From NCBI GenBank assembly GCA_002692165.1, contig NZJL01000016.1, positions 22,390-28,728 on the forward strand: a DNA stretch of 6,339 nt, in the 5' to 3' direction. The DNA is from Porticoccaceae bacterium. Lineage in GTDB: Bacteria > Pseudomonadota > Gammaproteobacteria > Pseudomonadales > Porticoccaceae. Shown here one piece after another: positions 5,398 through 6,339 of the stretch; within the stretch, counting starts at the first letter, position 1; every line of letters begins with the position of its first letter. Position numbers and translations under genes: made by a program. The notes beneath the pieces were generated by a model, which ran no database searches, was not told the origin of the DNA, and saw nothing but the letters and a program-made list of their open reading frames with translations.

Positions 5398-6339
5398 TCA
5401 AAGCGATCTTTTTAAAGTCGCCGCGAGGTCGGTTCTTTCCCAACTAAAAGCCTCTTGTTCACGCCCAAAGTGACCATAAGAAGCGGTAGCGCGATAGATC
5501 GGTCTGCGCAAGTCGAGCATACCTATTATGCCGCTGGGACTAAGATCGAAATGCTCCCGAATTAAATTCGAAATTTCGTGATTTGGGAGTTTCCCTGTTC
5601 CGAAGGTGTCAATACTTATGGACGTGGGCTGTGATACCCCAATCGCATAAGACATTTGAAGTTCGCAACGATCAGCTAGGCCGGCCGCTACCACGTTTTT
5701 TGCTACATATCGGCCGGCATATGCAGCTGATCGATCAACTTTTGTTGGATCTTTTCCTGAGAAAGCGCCGCCGCCATGATGAGCCATACCGCCATAGGTA
5801 TCGACTATTATTTTTCGACCTGTGACGCCACAGTCGCCCATGGGGCCACCGATAGTAAATTTCCCTGTAGGATTAATATGGTACTTGGTTTCCGAATGCA
5901 GCCAATCTGCGGGTAACACCTTTTCAATTATTTCGTAGCGAACGGCTTCTTGTAAATCGGATAGAGAAATAGATTTGGAGTGCTGTGTTGATAAAACTAC
6001 TGCATCGATCGCGACCGGGGAACCGTTATCATATCTTAAGGTCAGCTGGCTTTTTGCGTCAGGATAGAGCCAGGGCAGTGTGCCGTCTTTGCGGAGTTTA
6101 GCTTGGGTTTCCATTAGCCGGTGAGCATAAAAAATGGGGGCTGGCATCAGCACGTCAGTCTCATTGCTTGCAAAACCAAACATCAGGCCTTGGTCACCAG
6201 CGCCTAAATCTTTTTTTGTGGTTTCATCGACTCCCATTGCTATGTTGCTAGATTGTTGACCAATAGCATTCAAAACTGCACACGTGTTCCCGTCAAAACC
6301 CACCTCTGAGCTGTCATATCCGATGTCCGTGACAACTTG
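5398..6339 (-). CDS. metK: S-adenosylmethionine synthetase, N-terminus beyond window
   Basis: MetK makes SAM from methionine and ATP, with cleavage of the triphosphate intermediate, and works as a cytoplasmic tetramer. The window holds 313 residues plus the stop. The frame stays open to the right edge, and the first residues ([18 protein letters not shown]) align with E. coli MetK from about residue 71, so about 70 N-terminal residues lie outside. Seen in the fragment: the [12 protein letters not shown]/methionine loop motif (fragment 46-54), [21 protein letters not shown] (156-176), the phosphate-binding GGGAFSGKD (189-197) followed by [12 protein letters not shown], and the C-terminal YGHFGRE. 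No key residue seen is missing. The GTG at 6301-6303 is an internal Val, not a start. It is first in this part of the probable operon metK-ahcY-rsmE-protease; its promoter and any SAM or SAH riboswitch would be outside the window. Confidence 0.97.
   Translation of the reverse strand, partial: QVVTDIGYDSSEVGFDGNTCAVLNAIGQQSSNIAMGVDETTKKDLGAGDQGLMFGFASNETDVLMPAPIFYAHRLMETQAKLRKDGTLPWLYPDAKSQLTLRYDNGSPVAIDAVVLSTQHSKSISLSDLQEAVRYEIIEKVLPADWLHSETKYHINPTGKFTIGGPMGDCGVTGRKIIVDTYGGMAHHGGGAFSGKDPTKVDRSAAYAGRYVAKNVVAAGLADRCELQMSYAIGVSQPTSISIDTFGTGKLPNHEISNLIREHFDLSPSGIIGMLDLRRPIYRATASYGHFGREQEAFSWERTDLAATLKRSL

Noticed and set aside
5047..5473. Overlapping plus-strand open frames opposite ahcY and metK
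   Set aside because: They are antisense to highly conserved coding sequence and show no family features.

Overview
The window looks like chromosomal housekeeping DNA from a gammaproteobacterium, probably a free-living or marine-type lineage with moderate G+C (roughly mid-40s percent by eye). The lineage call rests on the protein types. These are a FabY-class initiating ketoacyl-ACP synthase (the class characterised in Pseudomonas aeruginosa), an S-adenosylhomocysteine hydrolase of the Pseudomonas SahH type, and RsmE and MetK proteins that match the gammaproteobacterial forms closely. I cannot name a genus.

Layout, left to right. Positions 1-444 hold no gene I can support. This AT-rich stretch is the upstream region of fabY and contains an 8-bp inverted repeat, a 10-bp palindrome and an imperfect 16-18-bp direct repeat. 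fabY runs rightward (445-2340). Everything after it is on the minus strand and reads right to left: metK (5' end beyond the right edge, 5398-6339), ahcY (3943-5337), rsmE (3121-3852) and a small secreted trypsin-like serine protease (2350-3120). The protease converges tail-to-tail on fabY with only 9 bp between the stop codons.

metK and ahcY are two steps of the activated methyl cycle. MetK makes S-adenosylmethionine (SAM). AhcY removes S-adenosylhomocysteine (SAH), the inhibitory product of every SAM-dependent methyl transfer. RsmE is itself such a methyltransferase, acting on U1498 of 16S rRNA, so the order metK-ahcY-rsmE joins SAM supply, SAH clearance and one SAM consumer in one probable transcription unit. 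The protease does not fit this theme. Its start codon abuts the rsmE stop codon (TAAATG), its central part is far more AT-rich than rsmE, and it carries a signal sequence and an intact His-Asp-Ser triad.

I see no convincing new system here. The points most worth a second look are the coupled, compositionally distinct protease, the repeat-bearing fabY upstream region, and a palindrome-plus-hairpin block near the 3' end of fabY. No tRNA, rRNA, CRISPR array, insertion sequence or known riboswitch was recognised.
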